Shown piece after piece: positions 42,054 to 50,422 of a DNA stretch of 64,000 nt. A program made the position numbers and the translations under genes. Source of the stretch: Chloroflexota bacterium (lineage in GTDB: Bacteria > Chloroflexota > Chloroflexia > Thermomicrobiales > JADLAZ01); the NCBI GenBank assembly GCA_020849725.1, contig JADLAZ010000160.1, positions 1-64,000 on the forward strand, written 5' to 3'. The notes beneath the pieces are model-generated. The model did not search any database and was not told where the DNA came from. It saw only the letters and a list, made by a program, of their open reading frames with translations. How positions within the stretch are numbered: the first letter of the stretch is position 1; every line of letters begins with the position of its first letter.

Positions 42054-45000
42054 ATGAGCGCACCGGAGGAGGGCTTCGTCCATCTGGATGTGCAGTCATC
42101 CTTCTCGTTCCGCGCCGGCGCGTCGCACCCCGAGATGCTGGCAGAGACGGCGGCGGCGCTCGGCTTTGCGGCGCTGGCGCTGACCGACCAGCACGGCCCG
42201 TACGGCGCGCCGCGCTTCGCTCAGGCGGCACGCGGGCTGGGGCTGCGGGCGATCGCCGGCGCGACCGTCACCGTCCAGCCCGGCGGTCGGCTGGTGCTGC
42301 TGGTGCGCGACGCCACCGGCTGGGCCAACCTGTGCCGGCTGCTGTCGGCGGCCAACCTGGCCGGCAGCAAGGAGCAGCCTCACCTCGATCGAGCGACGCT
42401 GGCGGCCCACACCGCCGGCCTGATCGCGCTGGTTGGGCCGGGCAGCACGCTGGCGACGGCAGCGCTGGCCGGTGACCTGGCGACCGCCGGCACGGTGCTG
42501 CGCGAGTGGCAAGCGCTCTTCCCGGCCGGCGCGCACGGCCCGGCGCTGTGGCTGGCGCTGATCGACCATCTAACGGCCACCGATCGGCGCCGCAACCGGG
42601 CGCTGGCGCAGCTTGGGAGCGAGACTGGCGTCGGCCTAGTCGCCACCAACATGGTCCAGTACGCCACGCCAGCCGAGCAGCCGCTGGCCGACGTGCTGAC
42701 CTGCGTGCGCGCGCATACGACACTCAACCGGGCGGGCATCCTGCTGGCACAGAACCAGGAAGCCTATCTCAAGCCGGCGGCGGCGATGGCGGCGCTCTTC
42801 GACTGGGCGCCGGGTGCGGTCGCCGCCGCCGGCCGCGTCGCCGCCGCCTGCGGCTTCACGCTCGATACGCTGGCCGAGCGCCTGCCGCCCTTCCCGCTGC
42901 CACCGGGCGAGTCGCCGTTCAGCTACCTGCACCAGCTGGCGACCAACGGCGCGCGCGAGCGCTACCGGCCGCTGACGCCGGCCGCCGCCCGCCAGTTGTC
43001 CCACGAATTGGAGGTGATCGAGCGGCTCAACCTCAGCGACTATTTTCTGATCGTCTGGGACATCTGCCGCTTCGCCCGCCAGCGCGGCATCCTCTGCCAG
43101 GGACGCGGCAGCGCCGCCAACTCGGTGGTCGCCTACGCACTCGGCATCACCAACGTCGACCCGATCGGGCTAGGGCTGCTGTTCGAGCGCTTCCTGAGCG
43201 AAGAGCGGGCCGAGATGCCCGACATCGACATCGACTTCGCCAACGACCGACGCGAGGAGGTCATCCAGTACCTCTACGAGCGCTATGGCCGCGACCGCGC
43301 CGGCATGGTCTGCGAATACATCTGCTATCGCGGGCGCAGCGCGGCGCGCGACATCGGCCGGGCGCTGGGGTTGTCCGAGGCGCGGCTGACCGAGCTGTCG
43401 CGCCGCGTGCGCGAGCGCGAGCTGGACGCGCGCCGGCAACGCCAGCTCGGCGCGGTGCTGGAGTCGACCGCCGACGACGCTGTGCTGACCGGCGCGACCA
43501 GTGCGCTGGCTGCCTTCGGCTCCGCTCAGGCTACGGAGCGCAGCCGAAGCCCCGACGACCCGCTGATGCTGCTCGACAGGCTCAGCGCCCAGCTGGCCGG
43601 CGCGCCGCGCCACCTCGGCATCCACGTCGGCGGCATGGTCATCACCTCACGGCCGCTGGTCGAGATCGTGCCGCTGGAGCGCGCGCGCAAGGCCGACCGG
43701 ACGGTGACGATCTGGGACAAGGATGACCTGGCCAGCCTGGGGCTGATCAAGATCGACCTGTTGGGGCTGGGGATGCTGGCGCTGCTGGGCACCTGCGTGC
43801 GAATGATCCGCGAGACGCGCGGTATCGAGCTGGACCTGGGCCGGCTGACACCGGACGACCCCAGCGTCTACGACCTGCTCTGCCAGGCAGACACGGTCGG
43901 CCTCTTCCAGGTCGAGAGTCGCGCCCAGATGGCGACGCTGCCGCGATTGCGCCCGCGCTGCTTCTACGACCTGGTCGTCGAGGTGGCGATCATCCGGCCG
44001 GGGCCGATCCAGGGCGGCAGCGTCCATCCCTACCTGCGCCGGCGGCGCGGCGAGGAGCCGGTCGAATACCTGCATCCCAGCCTGCGCTCGGTGCTGGAGC
44101 GGACGCTGGGCGTGCCGCTGTTTCAGGAGCAGGGCATGCGCGTGGCGATGGCGGCGGCCGGCTTCAGCGCCGGCGAGGCCGACGCGCTGCGGCGGGCGAT
44201 GGGCTCGAAGCGGTCGGCCAGGGCGATGCGGGCGCTGGAGGCGCGTTTCCGGCAGGGCACGGCCGAGTGTGGCATCGACCCGGCCATCGCCGACCGCATC
44301 TGGGCGCAGTTGTCCTCATTCGCTGACTATGGCTTTCCCGAGAGCCACGCCGCCAGCTTCGCGCTGCTCGTCTACCAGAGCGCCTATCTCAAGCGCTACT
44401 ACCCGGCCGAGTACACCTGCGCGCTGCTGAATCATCAGCCGATGGGCTTCTACAGCGATGGCGTCATCGTCGGCGACGCGCGCCGTCACGACGTGCCGGT
44501 GCTGGGACCGGACGCGCAGGCCAGCCGGTACGCCTGGACGCTGGAGCGCCAGCCGGGCGGTGGGCTGGCGCTGCGGGTGGGGCTGCGCCGGGTGCGCGGC
44601 ATCGGGTCGGAGCAGGGGGCGCGGCTGGACGCGGCCCGTGCTGCCGGCCCGTATCAGGACCTGGACGACTTTCGGCGGCGCACGGGACTGGAGGGTGGAG
44701 CGCTGGCGAATCTGGCCGCTGCTGGTGGCTTCGCCTGCTTCGGATTGAGCCGGCGTGCGGCGCTGTGGGCGGTCGAAGCGCCGCCGTCGCCGGCCGACGG
44801 GCTGCCGGGCCTGCTCGACGCCGACCCAGCCCCGCCGCTGCGCCCGATGACGCTGGCCGAGACGCTGGCCGAGGACTACCGCGTGCTGGGGTTCTCACCC
44901 GACGGCCACCTGCTGACGCTCTTCCGCGACGCACTCGCCGCCGACGGCGTGCGGCCGCTGGCCGATCTGCCGGGGCTGCCGCCGGGCATGCGCGTGCGCG

Positions 45001-45230
45001 TCGCCGGCCTGGTGCAGATCGTGCAGCGCCCACCAACGGCGCGTGGCATGTGCTTCCTGACACTGGAGGACGAGACGGCGCTCGGCAACGCCGCGCTGCG
45101 GCCCGACGTCGACGCCCGCTACCGGGCGATCCTGGTCGACATGCCGATGGTGGTGATGGAAGGGACGCTGCAGCGCGTCGAGTCGGTCACCAGCCTGCTC
45201 GTCAGCCGCGTCTGGCCCATCGGGGCGTGA
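42054..45230 (+). CDS. dnaE2: Error-prone DNA polymerase III alpha subunit DnaE2
   Basis: This 1058-aa C-family polymerase has a PHP domain at the N-terminus (FVHLDVQSSFSFRAGASHPE, ALALTDQHGPYGAPRF) and the catalytic PDIDIDF motif near 390. GRGSAANSVVAYALGIT, GLFQVESRAQM, EVAIIRPGPIQGG, FQEQGMRVAMAAAGF and FPESHAASFALLVYQSAY follow. An OB-fold near the end reads MRVRVAGLVQIVQRPPTARG. At about 1050-1100 aa it is DnaE2-sized, shorter than replicative DnaE1. It lies 133 bp after imuB with GGGAGG before the ATG and no second LexA box, so it is probably part of the same transcript. An in-frame palindrome occupies residues about 487-499. Confidence 0.93.
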   Translation: MSAPEEGFVHLDVQSSFSFRAGASHPEMLAETAAALGFAALALTDQHGPYGAPRFAQAARGLGLRAIAGATVTVQPGGRLVLLVRDATGWANLCRLLSAANLAGSKEQPHLDRATLAAHTAGLIALVGPGSTLATAALAGDLATAGTVLREWQALFPAGAHGPALWLALIDHLTATDRRRNRALAQLGSETGVGLVATNMVQYATPAEQPLADVLTCVRAHTTLNRAGILLAQNQEAYLKPAAAMAALFDWAPGAVAAAGRVAAACGFTLDTLAERLPPFPLPPGESPFSYLHQLATNGARERYRPLTPAAARQLSHELEVIERLNLSDYFLIVWDICRFARQRGILCQGRGSAANSVVAYALGITNVDPIGLGLLFERFLSEERAEMPDIDIDFANDRREEVIQYLYERYGRDRAGMVCEYICYRGRSAARDIGRALGLSEARLTELSRRVRERELDARRQRQLGAVLESTADDAVLTGATSALAAFGSAQATERSRSPDDPLMLLDRLSAQLAGAPRHLGIHVGGMVITSRPLVEIVPLERARKADRTVTIWDKDDLASLGLIKIDLLGLGMLALLGTCVRMIRETRGIELDLGRLTPDDPSVYDLLCQADTVGLFQVESRAQMATLPRLRPRCFYDLVVEVAIIRPGPIQGGSVHPYLRRRRGEEPVEYLHPSLRSVLERTLGVPLFQEQGMRVAMAAAGFSAGEADALRRAMGSKRSARAMRALEARFRQGTAECGIDPAIADRIWAQLSSFADYGFPESHAASFALLVYQSAYLKRYYPAEYTCALLNHQPMGFYSDGVIVGDARRHDVPVLGPDAQASRYAWTLERQPGGGLALRVGLRRVRGIGSEQGARLDAARAAGPYQDLDDFRRRTGLEGGALANLAAAGGFACFGLSRRAALWAVEAPPSPADGLPGLLDADPAPPLRPMTLAETLAEDYRVLGFSPDGHLLTLFRDALAADGVRPLADLPGLPPGMRVRVAGLVQIVQRPPTARGMCFLTLEDETALGNAALRPDVDARYRAILVDMPMVVMEGTLQRVESVTSLLVSRVWPIGA
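43514..43549. repeat. Palindromic element inside dnaE2
   Basis: Arms of 14 bp (CTTCGGCTCCGCTC and GAGCGCAGCCGAAG) with one mismatch flank an 8-bp centre. The element is in frame and encodes FGSAQATERSRS in the linker between the PDIDIDF region and the next conserved block. It looks like an inserted dispersed repeat tolerated in a surface loop. Confidence 0.55.
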
Positions 45231-45365
45231 CCGACAATGGGTCGAGGCCCGCTGCGACGTCCGGCTCTGTCGCAGCGCCTGCACGCACGACGTGCGCCGG
45301 CTCGGCGTCGCCGACACGCGCCGGACGGAGCGCCTGATCGGCGGCCGAACCGTGCGGCGCGATGC

Positions 45366-45556
45366 TCAGGTGGCGCCATAGGTCAGCAGCACGGTCGGTG
45401 GCCGGTCTGGTGCGCGCAGCAACGCATAGGCGCGCGGCGCTCGGTCCAGCGCACGCAGCCGATCGGGTAGTCGACGTTGCCCTCCTCGAATACCGGGTCG
45501 TAGCGGCCCGGGCCAAAGGCCAATAACGGCAGGAACGTGACATCGCGCGCGTACAT
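45366..45556 (-). pseudogene. Relic of a zinc-type oxidoreductase
   Basis: The minus strand reads ARDVTFLPLLAFGPGRYDP then VFEEGNVDYPIGCVRWTE. This is a segment of medium-chain dehydrogenases fused to Gfo/Idh domains (consensus GPGRYDPxYEE...YPIGYVRWTE). A frameshift and large internal deletion follow, and the remaining frame reads APRAYALLRAPDRPPTVLL, like the end of a substrate-binding domain. No complete gene remains. It supports a history of repeated insertion and deletion here. Confidence 0.6.
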
Positions 45557-45589
45557 GCGCTCCCGTGCTCTGCACCGCCGTCGCGACGA

Positions 45590-45772
45590 TCGCGCGCTAC
45601 CCGCCAGCGCGACTCGGACCTCACGGATGCCGAATGGGAGCGCATCGGACGTTGGCGTGGTTGTGTCGCAGTCGATGGCTGAGCAAGAACTACGAGCATC
45701 ATACGTGGCACAGCGAGCCGCAGGTGTACATCGCAGCGATCGGCATTCTACTCAAACCCCTGGCGAAAGCAC
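45590..45772 (+). mobile_element. IS5-family transposase remnant, internally deleted
   Basis: One frame holds SDLTDAEWERIG, the N-terminal start of IS5/IS427-like transposases. After an internal deletion another frame reads TLAWLCRSRWLSKNYEHHTW then VYIAAIGILLKPLA, their C-terminus (consensus RTLxWLxRxRRLSKDYE). The DDE core is missing, so it cannot be autonomous. It ends about 27 bp from the start of the duplicated segment at 45799. Confidence 0.7.
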
Positions 45773-45798
45773 TGTGCTTCTTCCAAGTGCGCTCCTAC

Positions 45799-46220
45799 GC
45801 GTTGTCGATACCCGCGCGCCGCGCTGGCTGGCGGCCTACGGCGCGCGAGCCGGCGCGGCGGGTGCGGGCGCCGCCGCGGCCGGCGGGCCGAGGAAGATCT
45901 CGCGCAGCGCGGCAGCGTGCGCCTCGATCTCGGCGCTGCGGGCGGCCTGGGCGCCAGTCGCCATGTCCGCGACCCGATGTGCCGTCTGCACTTCGATGGT
46001 GATGACCGTCATCGCGGCACGGTCGCGCTCGGGCCGGGTCGCGTCGCGCACGGCGCTGGCGCCCCAGCCACCGAGCGACACACCGCGCCGGGTATCGCGC
46101 GGCTGAGTGACGCCAGCGGCCACGGCGGTCGGGTCGCGCGGGTAGAGAGCGTTCGGCGTGCCGCCAAGCAGATTGGCCGGCACGTTGGCCCCGCCGTGCC
46201 GGGCATGCTGGGCCATGGTG
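45799..46220. repeat. Intact copy of the duplicated 3'-end segment
   Basis: This segment covers the end and 3' flank of the gene at 45836-48211. Two blocks, 45799-46000 and about 46114-46220, are repeated in the same orientation at 39034-39354. The copies bracket the imuA-imuB-dnaE2 cassette at a distance of about 6.8 kb. Confidence 0.8.
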
Positions 46221-48211
46221 ACCGCCAGCCGCTTATCGTCGGCAAAGCCGAGCGCACGGCCGGCTGCGTCGGTGCGGGGGTCGGCGAAGATGCCGGCGAT
46301 GTCCGGGTCGCGCACGGCGTGGACGCTGGCGATGCGGCTCGGCCGGAAGCGATCGATCAACTCCAGCAGCACGATGTTCTCCGGTTCGATCGGTCGGCCC
46401 GAGCCACGCCGGCCGTCCCGCCGCAGGGGACCGGCATCGATCGGGTTGGCGGGGTCGAATGCCTGGCCGGGCAGAGGGAACTGGCGGTTCGGATCGACTG
46501 TGCTGCCGGCCGTGTTGCGCCCCACATTGGCCGCGCTGCCGATCTCGGCCGGCTGGCCTTCGGCCACGGTCGCGTTATCCGGGAAGAGGCGCGGCACGAG
46601 GATGACGGTGTAGTACGGTCGTGGACCAGTGGGCAGTGTGGCCAGCAGATGCTCGACGACTTCGATGCCGGAGAGTTCCGAGCCATGGACACCACTGATG
46701 ATGAGGGCGCGCTCATCGGTGCGGCCGGGGAACAGGTGAGCCGTGATCGGCTGGCCACCGGCGCTCGTTCCCAGTTGCGCCGCGATGGGGCCAGCCTCGG
46801 CGGCCCACCGGCCAGTTTGCGCCCGTCGGGAACGCTCCGCCAGCAGCGCCGCCGGCCACAGTGGCTCCGGCCCGTGCTGCTGGATCTGCTCGGCCAGCCA
46901 GCGATCATCGCTGCCGACAATGAAGATGCGGTCCAGCACGGCCGTCAGGTCGGCATCGGCCGGGGCTGGCGGGCCGGCGCGGAGGCGATCGAAGACGTCG
47001 CCCTTGCGCTGGGCCGCCTGCCAGCGGCGAAGCACCTCGTCGGAGAGGGGGCTGCGCTGGACCAAGCCTGCGGGCTGGCGCTGGGCCGCGCCCCCGGTGG
47101 GTGTGGCAGCGGGCTGGCCATCGGGGAGCGCGATGCCCTGCGCCCGAAATGCCGTCGTCAGCGCGGTGCGGTCGCGCGGATCAAGATCGCGCCCCTGCAG
47201 GAAGCGCATGTAGGCGTAGGCGGGCTGCTCGCTTGCGCCGGCATGGACCGACGAGCCATAGTTGTTGCGATGGACCTGACGCGGGATCAGGTTTGCCTCG
47301 TAGATGACGTGGCCAGTTTCGTGCAACAGCGTGCCCTCACCGCCGGCGGCCATGCTGGTGTGGGTGACCTCGATGCGCTGACCAACCTGCTCGCCGATGT
47401 CGTCCTCCGGGTAGCGGTCATGATGGCGCGTGGTGGCATCGCGGGCGCGGCTGATATTCGCGCCGCCGCTGAGCCGGCGCTGGTTGGGATCGGGCGCGCC
47501 GGTCCAGTCAACGACGACGATCGACCGGCGGCGCTGCGCCAGAACGCGCAGGTGCGCCGCCGGCACGATCGCCAGGACGCGCTGCATGGCCGCGATCTCG
47601 GCCTCGGTGGCGCCGCGCACGATCAGGTCAACACCGTTGACCGGCACCGGCTGCTGACGTGTGACTGGCTCGAAGCGCGGGACCTCAGCATACACGTGCG
47701 TCTCCCACACCTGCGTCTGAGGGTTCTGTCGCCGCTGCCGGATGACGGCGTAGCCGGCGGCCTCGGCGGCGGCACTGCGTTGCCGGAGCGTCGCGCCCGG
47801 GACAATCGGCGGCCGGCCGCTCGGCCGCCGGTCGAGTGGCTCGTAGATGTGATGGGTCGCCGGCGTCGGTGGCACGCTCTCCTGGGGGTACGGCTCGGCA
47901 TCCTGGCGCTGAACGCGGGGTGGAGCGCCTGGCGCCCCGACTGACCGCGCGGTCGGAGCCGCGCGCTGGCGCAGCAGACGTTGGATCGCTTGATTGCCGA
48001 TCGCCGCCTGCAAGCGCCGCAACAGCGGCGCCGCTGGCACGACGCTGCCGGTCTGGCGTGGCGCGCACAGCTCGCCAACCAGTCCCGGCGCCGCCAGCAG
48101 CGGAAAGCCCGGCGCGTCGGCCAACCGTGCCTCACCGACCTCGGAGGGGCCGGCCGGCGACTGGGCAGAGCGGTGAGGCTGTGCCTGGCGATCAGCCACA
48201 GGAGCCTCCAC
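45836..48211 (-). CDS. Two-peptidase protein: IGNQA motif, HExxH zincin and M14-like carboxypeptidase domain
   Basis: This 791-aa protein starts at GTG 48211. Residues 62-80 read PLLRRLQAAIGNQAIQRLL, a motif seen in proteins linked to extracellular contractile injection systems, often next to DUF4157. Around 297-301, GEGTLLHETGHVIY gives an HExxH zincin site. From about 480 there is a carboxypeptidase M14/succinylglutamate-desuccinylase-like domain: IISGVHGSELSGIEVVEHLL (His509, Glu512), TVDPNRQFPL and IASVHAVRDPD (His631) as zinc and substrate residues. Pro/Ala/Gln-rich linkers join the parts, and there is no signal peptide. An exported or injected hydrolase is possible, but no injection-system genes are nearby. 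Its 3' end is duplicated at 39034. Confidence 0.75.
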   Translation of the reverse strand: MEAPVADRQAQPHRSAQSPAGPSEVGEARLADAPGFPLLAAPGLVGELCAPRQTGSVVPAAPLLRRLQAAIGNQAIQRLLRQRAAPTARSVGAPGAPPRVQRQDAEPYPQESVPPTPATHHIYEPLDRRPSGRPPIVPGATLRQRSAAAEAAGYAVIRQRRQNPQTQVWETHVYAEVPRFEPVTRQQPVPVNGVDLIVRGATEAEIAAMQRVLAIVPAAHLRVLAQRRRSIVVVDWTGAPDPNQRRLSGGANISRARDATTRHHDRYPEDDIGEQVGQRIEVTHTSMAAGGEGTLLHETGHVIYEANLIPRQVHRNNYGSSVHAGASEQPAYAYMRFLQGRDLDPRDRTALTTAFRAQGIALPDGQPAATPTGGAAQRQPAGLVQRSPLSDEVLRRWQAAQRKGDVFDRLRAGPPAPADADLTAVLDRIFIVGSDDRWLAEQIQQHGPEPLWPAALLAERSRRAQTGRWAAEAGPIAAQLGTSAGGQPITAHLFPGRTDERALIISGVHGSELSGIEVVEHLLATLPTGPRPYYTVILVPRLFPDNATVAEGQPAEIGSAANVGRNTAGSTVDPNRQFPLPGQAFDPANPIDAGPLRRDGRRGSGRPIEPENIVLLELIDRFRPSRIASVHAVRDPDIAGIFADPRTDAAGRALGFADDKRLAVTMAQHARHGGANVPANLLGGTPNALYPRDPTAVAAGVTQPRDTRRGVSLGGWGASAVRDATRPERDRAAMTVITIEVQTAHRVADMATGAQAARSAEIEAHAAALREIFLGPPAAAAPAPAAPARAP

Positions 48212-48271
48212 CCCAAACCCGGGAATCTGGGGAGTACAATAAGGTTAAACGATCCGCAGGGCAAGATTCAG

Positions 48272-48342
48272 CCAGGCGATCAGGGCTGCTGGCTGGATGG
48301 CGTTGCCACGGCGCCATCCAGCCAGCAGCCCTGATCGCCTGG
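48272..48342. repeat. Perfect 31-bp inverted repeat with 9-bp centre
   Basis: Arms 48272-48302 and 48312-48342 are exact reverse complements around TTGCCACGG. RNA from either strand would form a very stable hairpin. It lies between the start of the two-peptidase gene and the end of the rmlC-like gene. It has no U tract, so it may be a terminator, a folded repeat element, or a remnant of joined mobile-element ends. Confidence 0.85.
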
Positions 48343-48468
48343 GTCGCTACGTCGCCAGCCGGTACGGGGCCCTTGCTCGTGCCCGCTGGTCGAGCAACGC
48401 GAGCAGGCGTGCCCCAGCCACGGGCTGCACACCAGCCACGTGCTGATCGCTCACCGCATCGCGCCGGT

Positions 48469-48924
48469 CTAGGTGAACTTCACGTCCCAGTTGTAGGGGA
48501 TCTTGGGCGAGTCGAATGGCTCGCGATACTCGTCGGGATCGGCGCGGTCGTAGGCCTTGGTTGGGAAGTTCAGCAGCAGCGACGGCTCGGCGCCGATCGT
48601 CTTGTAGCCGTGGTAGACGCCGATCGGAATCGACAGCACGATCCGGTTGTGCTCGCCGAGGAAGAACTCGTTGACCTCGCCATGGGTCGGGGAGTCCGGG
48701 CGCGCGTCGTAGAGCGGCACCTTGATCATGCCCTTGATGCAGACGAAGTAGTCGGTCTGCTTGGCGTGGTAGTGCCAGGCACGGATGATGCCAGGATAGT
48801 TGAGCGACACGTAGACCTGGCCGAAGCGCTCGTAGATCTCGTCGTCCTCACGCAGGATCTCCATCAGGTAGCCGCGCTCGTCGGCGTTCGCCCGCAACTG
48901 CTTGACCTTCACCCCGTGGATCAC
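48469..48924 (-). CDS. dTDP-4-dehydrorhamnose 3,5-epimerase family protein
   Basis: This 151-aa cupin has VKQLRANADERGYLMEILRE, QVYVSLNYPGIIRAWHYHAK with the catalytic His, FVCIKGMIKVPLYDARPDSP, FFLGEHNRIVLSIPIGVYHG and LLLNFPTKAYDRADPDEYRE. It resembles RmlC, which epimerises C3 and C5 in dTDP-rhamnose synthesis, but is shorter than the typical 180 aa, so it may be a related NDP-sugar epimerase. GTG 48924 has AGAGGAG upstream. No other rml genes are here, though a large glycan cluster is present elsewhere in the window. Confidence 0.88.
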   Translation of the reverse strand: MIHGVKVKQLRANADERGYLMEILREDDEIYERFGQVYVSLNYPGIIRAWHYHAKQTDYFVCIKGMIKVPLYDARPDSPTHGEVNEFFLGEHNRIVLSIPIGVYHGYKTIGAEPSLLLNFPTKAYDRADPDEYREPFDSPKIPYNWDVKFT

Positions 48925-48952
48925 GCCGTGGACTCCTCTGCTACTCGTCCGG

Positions 48953-49609
48953 CTACGCCTGGCCGCGGCTGCCGACCCAACTGACGACGTTCGAGCGGCC
49001 GATCAGGCCGACCAGCTTGCCATCGCGCACGACCGGCACCCGCTTGATGCGCTCCTCGGTCAGCAGCGCCGCCACCGCCAGCGCCGGGGTCTGCTCGCTG
49101 ACACTGATGACCGGCGTCGTCATGATCTCGGCGACGGTCGTGCCGCGCTTGCTGATGATATCGGCCTCGCTGACGATGCCCAGCAGTGCTCCCTGATCGT
49201 CGACGACCGGCATGCCGCTGATGCGGTGGTAGGTCAACCGCTTAGCCAACTCGCGCACGGACACGCTCGGCCGTGTCGTCAGCACCTCGCGGGTCATGAT
49301 CTCGGCGGCAGTCGCATCCTGGCCGGCGCGCGTGCCCCCACGCCGCTCGGGTGCGGCCGTCATCGGGCGGTCGGCGTAGTGCGCACCGACGACGCGCGCG
49401 GTGATCTCGAACGTCACCTCGCGCTCGCTCTCCAGGCGCAGCATGCCGCGCAGCAGGCGCGCCTGCCCGACGGCGACCTCAGCGGCCACGCCGGCCGGCA
49501 CCAGCAGGACGACCTCGCCGCCGTGGACCTCGAACACCAGTGCCTCGTCGCCCGGCTGGGCCGTCGCGGCGTCGTCGACACCGGCCTCGCGCGGGCTGAC
49601 CCGTCGCAT
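48953..49609 (-). CDS. CBS-domain pair protein
   Basis: This 218-aa protein has an N-terminal region of about 90 residues of unknown fold, then a tandem CBS pair: AAEIMTREVLTTRPSVSVRE...MPVVDDQGALLGIVSEADII and VAEIMTTPVISVSEQTPALA...RVPVVRDGKLVGLIGRSNVV. CBS pairs bind adenosyl nucleotides and act as energy sensors. ATG 49609 has a strong GGGGAGGAGAG site. It is 28 bp from the rmlC-like gene and could be co-transcribed with it. Confidence 0.88.
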   Translation of the reverse strand: MRRVSPREAGVDDAATAQPGDEALVFEVHGGEVVLLVPAGVAAEVAVGQARLLRGMLRLESEREVTFEITARVVGAHYADRPMTAAPERRGGTRAGQDATAAEIMTREVLTTRPSVSVRELAKRLTYHRISGMPVVDDQGALLGIVSEADIISKRGTTVAEIMTTPVISVSEQTPALAVAALLTEERIKRVPVVRDGKLVGLIGRSNVVSWVGSRGQA

Positions 49610-49691
49610 GCGTCTCTCCTCCCCGGCCTCCGCGCCGGCTGTCCGTACGCCTCCGACACGAGCATTCTATCAGGTTCGCCGAGCGATCCGC

Positions 49692-50378
49692 TCACGCGCC
49701 CGCACCCACCGACCGCAACACCAGCCAGGCGGCAGCGGTCAGGCCGGCCACCAGTGTCGCCGGCGCCAGGCAGCCGGCGCGACGACTGTCGCCGCCGAAG
49801 CGCAGCGGGCGCGGCAGCAGATGCCATGATTGGTCCGAGAATGGCGCTGTCAGGCGAATGCCCTGCGGCGTGAGCATGTCGGCCAGCAAGTGACTGAGGT
49901 AGCCGACCGCCAGCCCCAGTGCCAGCGCCGGCCCGATCGCCCATGCCGTCAGCAGTGCCACGAGCGCCGTCGCCAGCGCCAGTCCGACCAGGCTGTGGGT
50001 GAGGCCACGATGGGCGGTCACCAGCATCAGCAGGCCGTTCAGCAGCGCCAGCCCCCCGGCCAGCAGCAGCAGCACCGGCGCAGCCAGCAGCCAGAGCGCC
50101 GGCCAGCGCCGCAGCCGACGCCAGGTCGCCAGCGGTGCGGCCTCCAGCAGGCTGTGGCTGGTGTCCAGGTCTGGCAGCAGCGCGCCTAGCAACCCACCAC
50201 CCAGCGTCAGCAGCAGCACCAGCGCCGCCAGCGGCGGGCCACTCCCGACCGGCAGATGCCTCACCGGGGCGGTATCGCCCAGCAGCCGCATGAGACTGGC
50301 GACCAGGCCCGTCGCCAGCGCAGCCCCAACCGGCGCCGCCAGCGCCACCCCGATCGCCGCATGCTGTCGGCCCGTCAT
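49692..50378 (-). CDS. YdjM/YbcI-like membrane-bound metal-dependent hydrolase, SOS-regulated
   Basis: This 228-aa polytopic membrane protein belongs to the LexA-regulated YdjM family. It shows TGRQHAAIGVALAAPVG, GALLPDLDTSHSLLE, TAHRGLTHSLVGLALATAL and GYLSHLLADMLTPQGI, which supply the conserved His and Asp ligands. SQWHLLPRPLRF-like text near the end is also typical. E. coli ydjM is a LexA target, and here too a GAAC-N4-GTTC box overlaps the promoter at 50423-50452. Its function in the SOS response is unknown. It is divergent from yggT. Confidence 0.87.
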   Translation of the reverse strand: MTGRQHAAIGVALAAPVGAALATGLVASLMRLLGDTAPVRHLPVGSGPPLAALVLLLTLGGGLLGALLPDLDTSHSLLEAAPLATWRRLRRWPALWLLAAPVLLLLAGGLALLNGLLMLVTAHRGLTHSLVGLALATALVALLTAWAIGPALALGLAVGYLSHLLADMLTPQGIRLTAPFSDQSWHLLPRPLRFGGDSRRAGCLAPATLVAGLTAAAWLVLRSVGAGA

Positions 50379-50422
50379 CCGCTCCCTGCCGTCCGCGCTC
50401 GCCCGTGTACCGCCCGCCAGTC

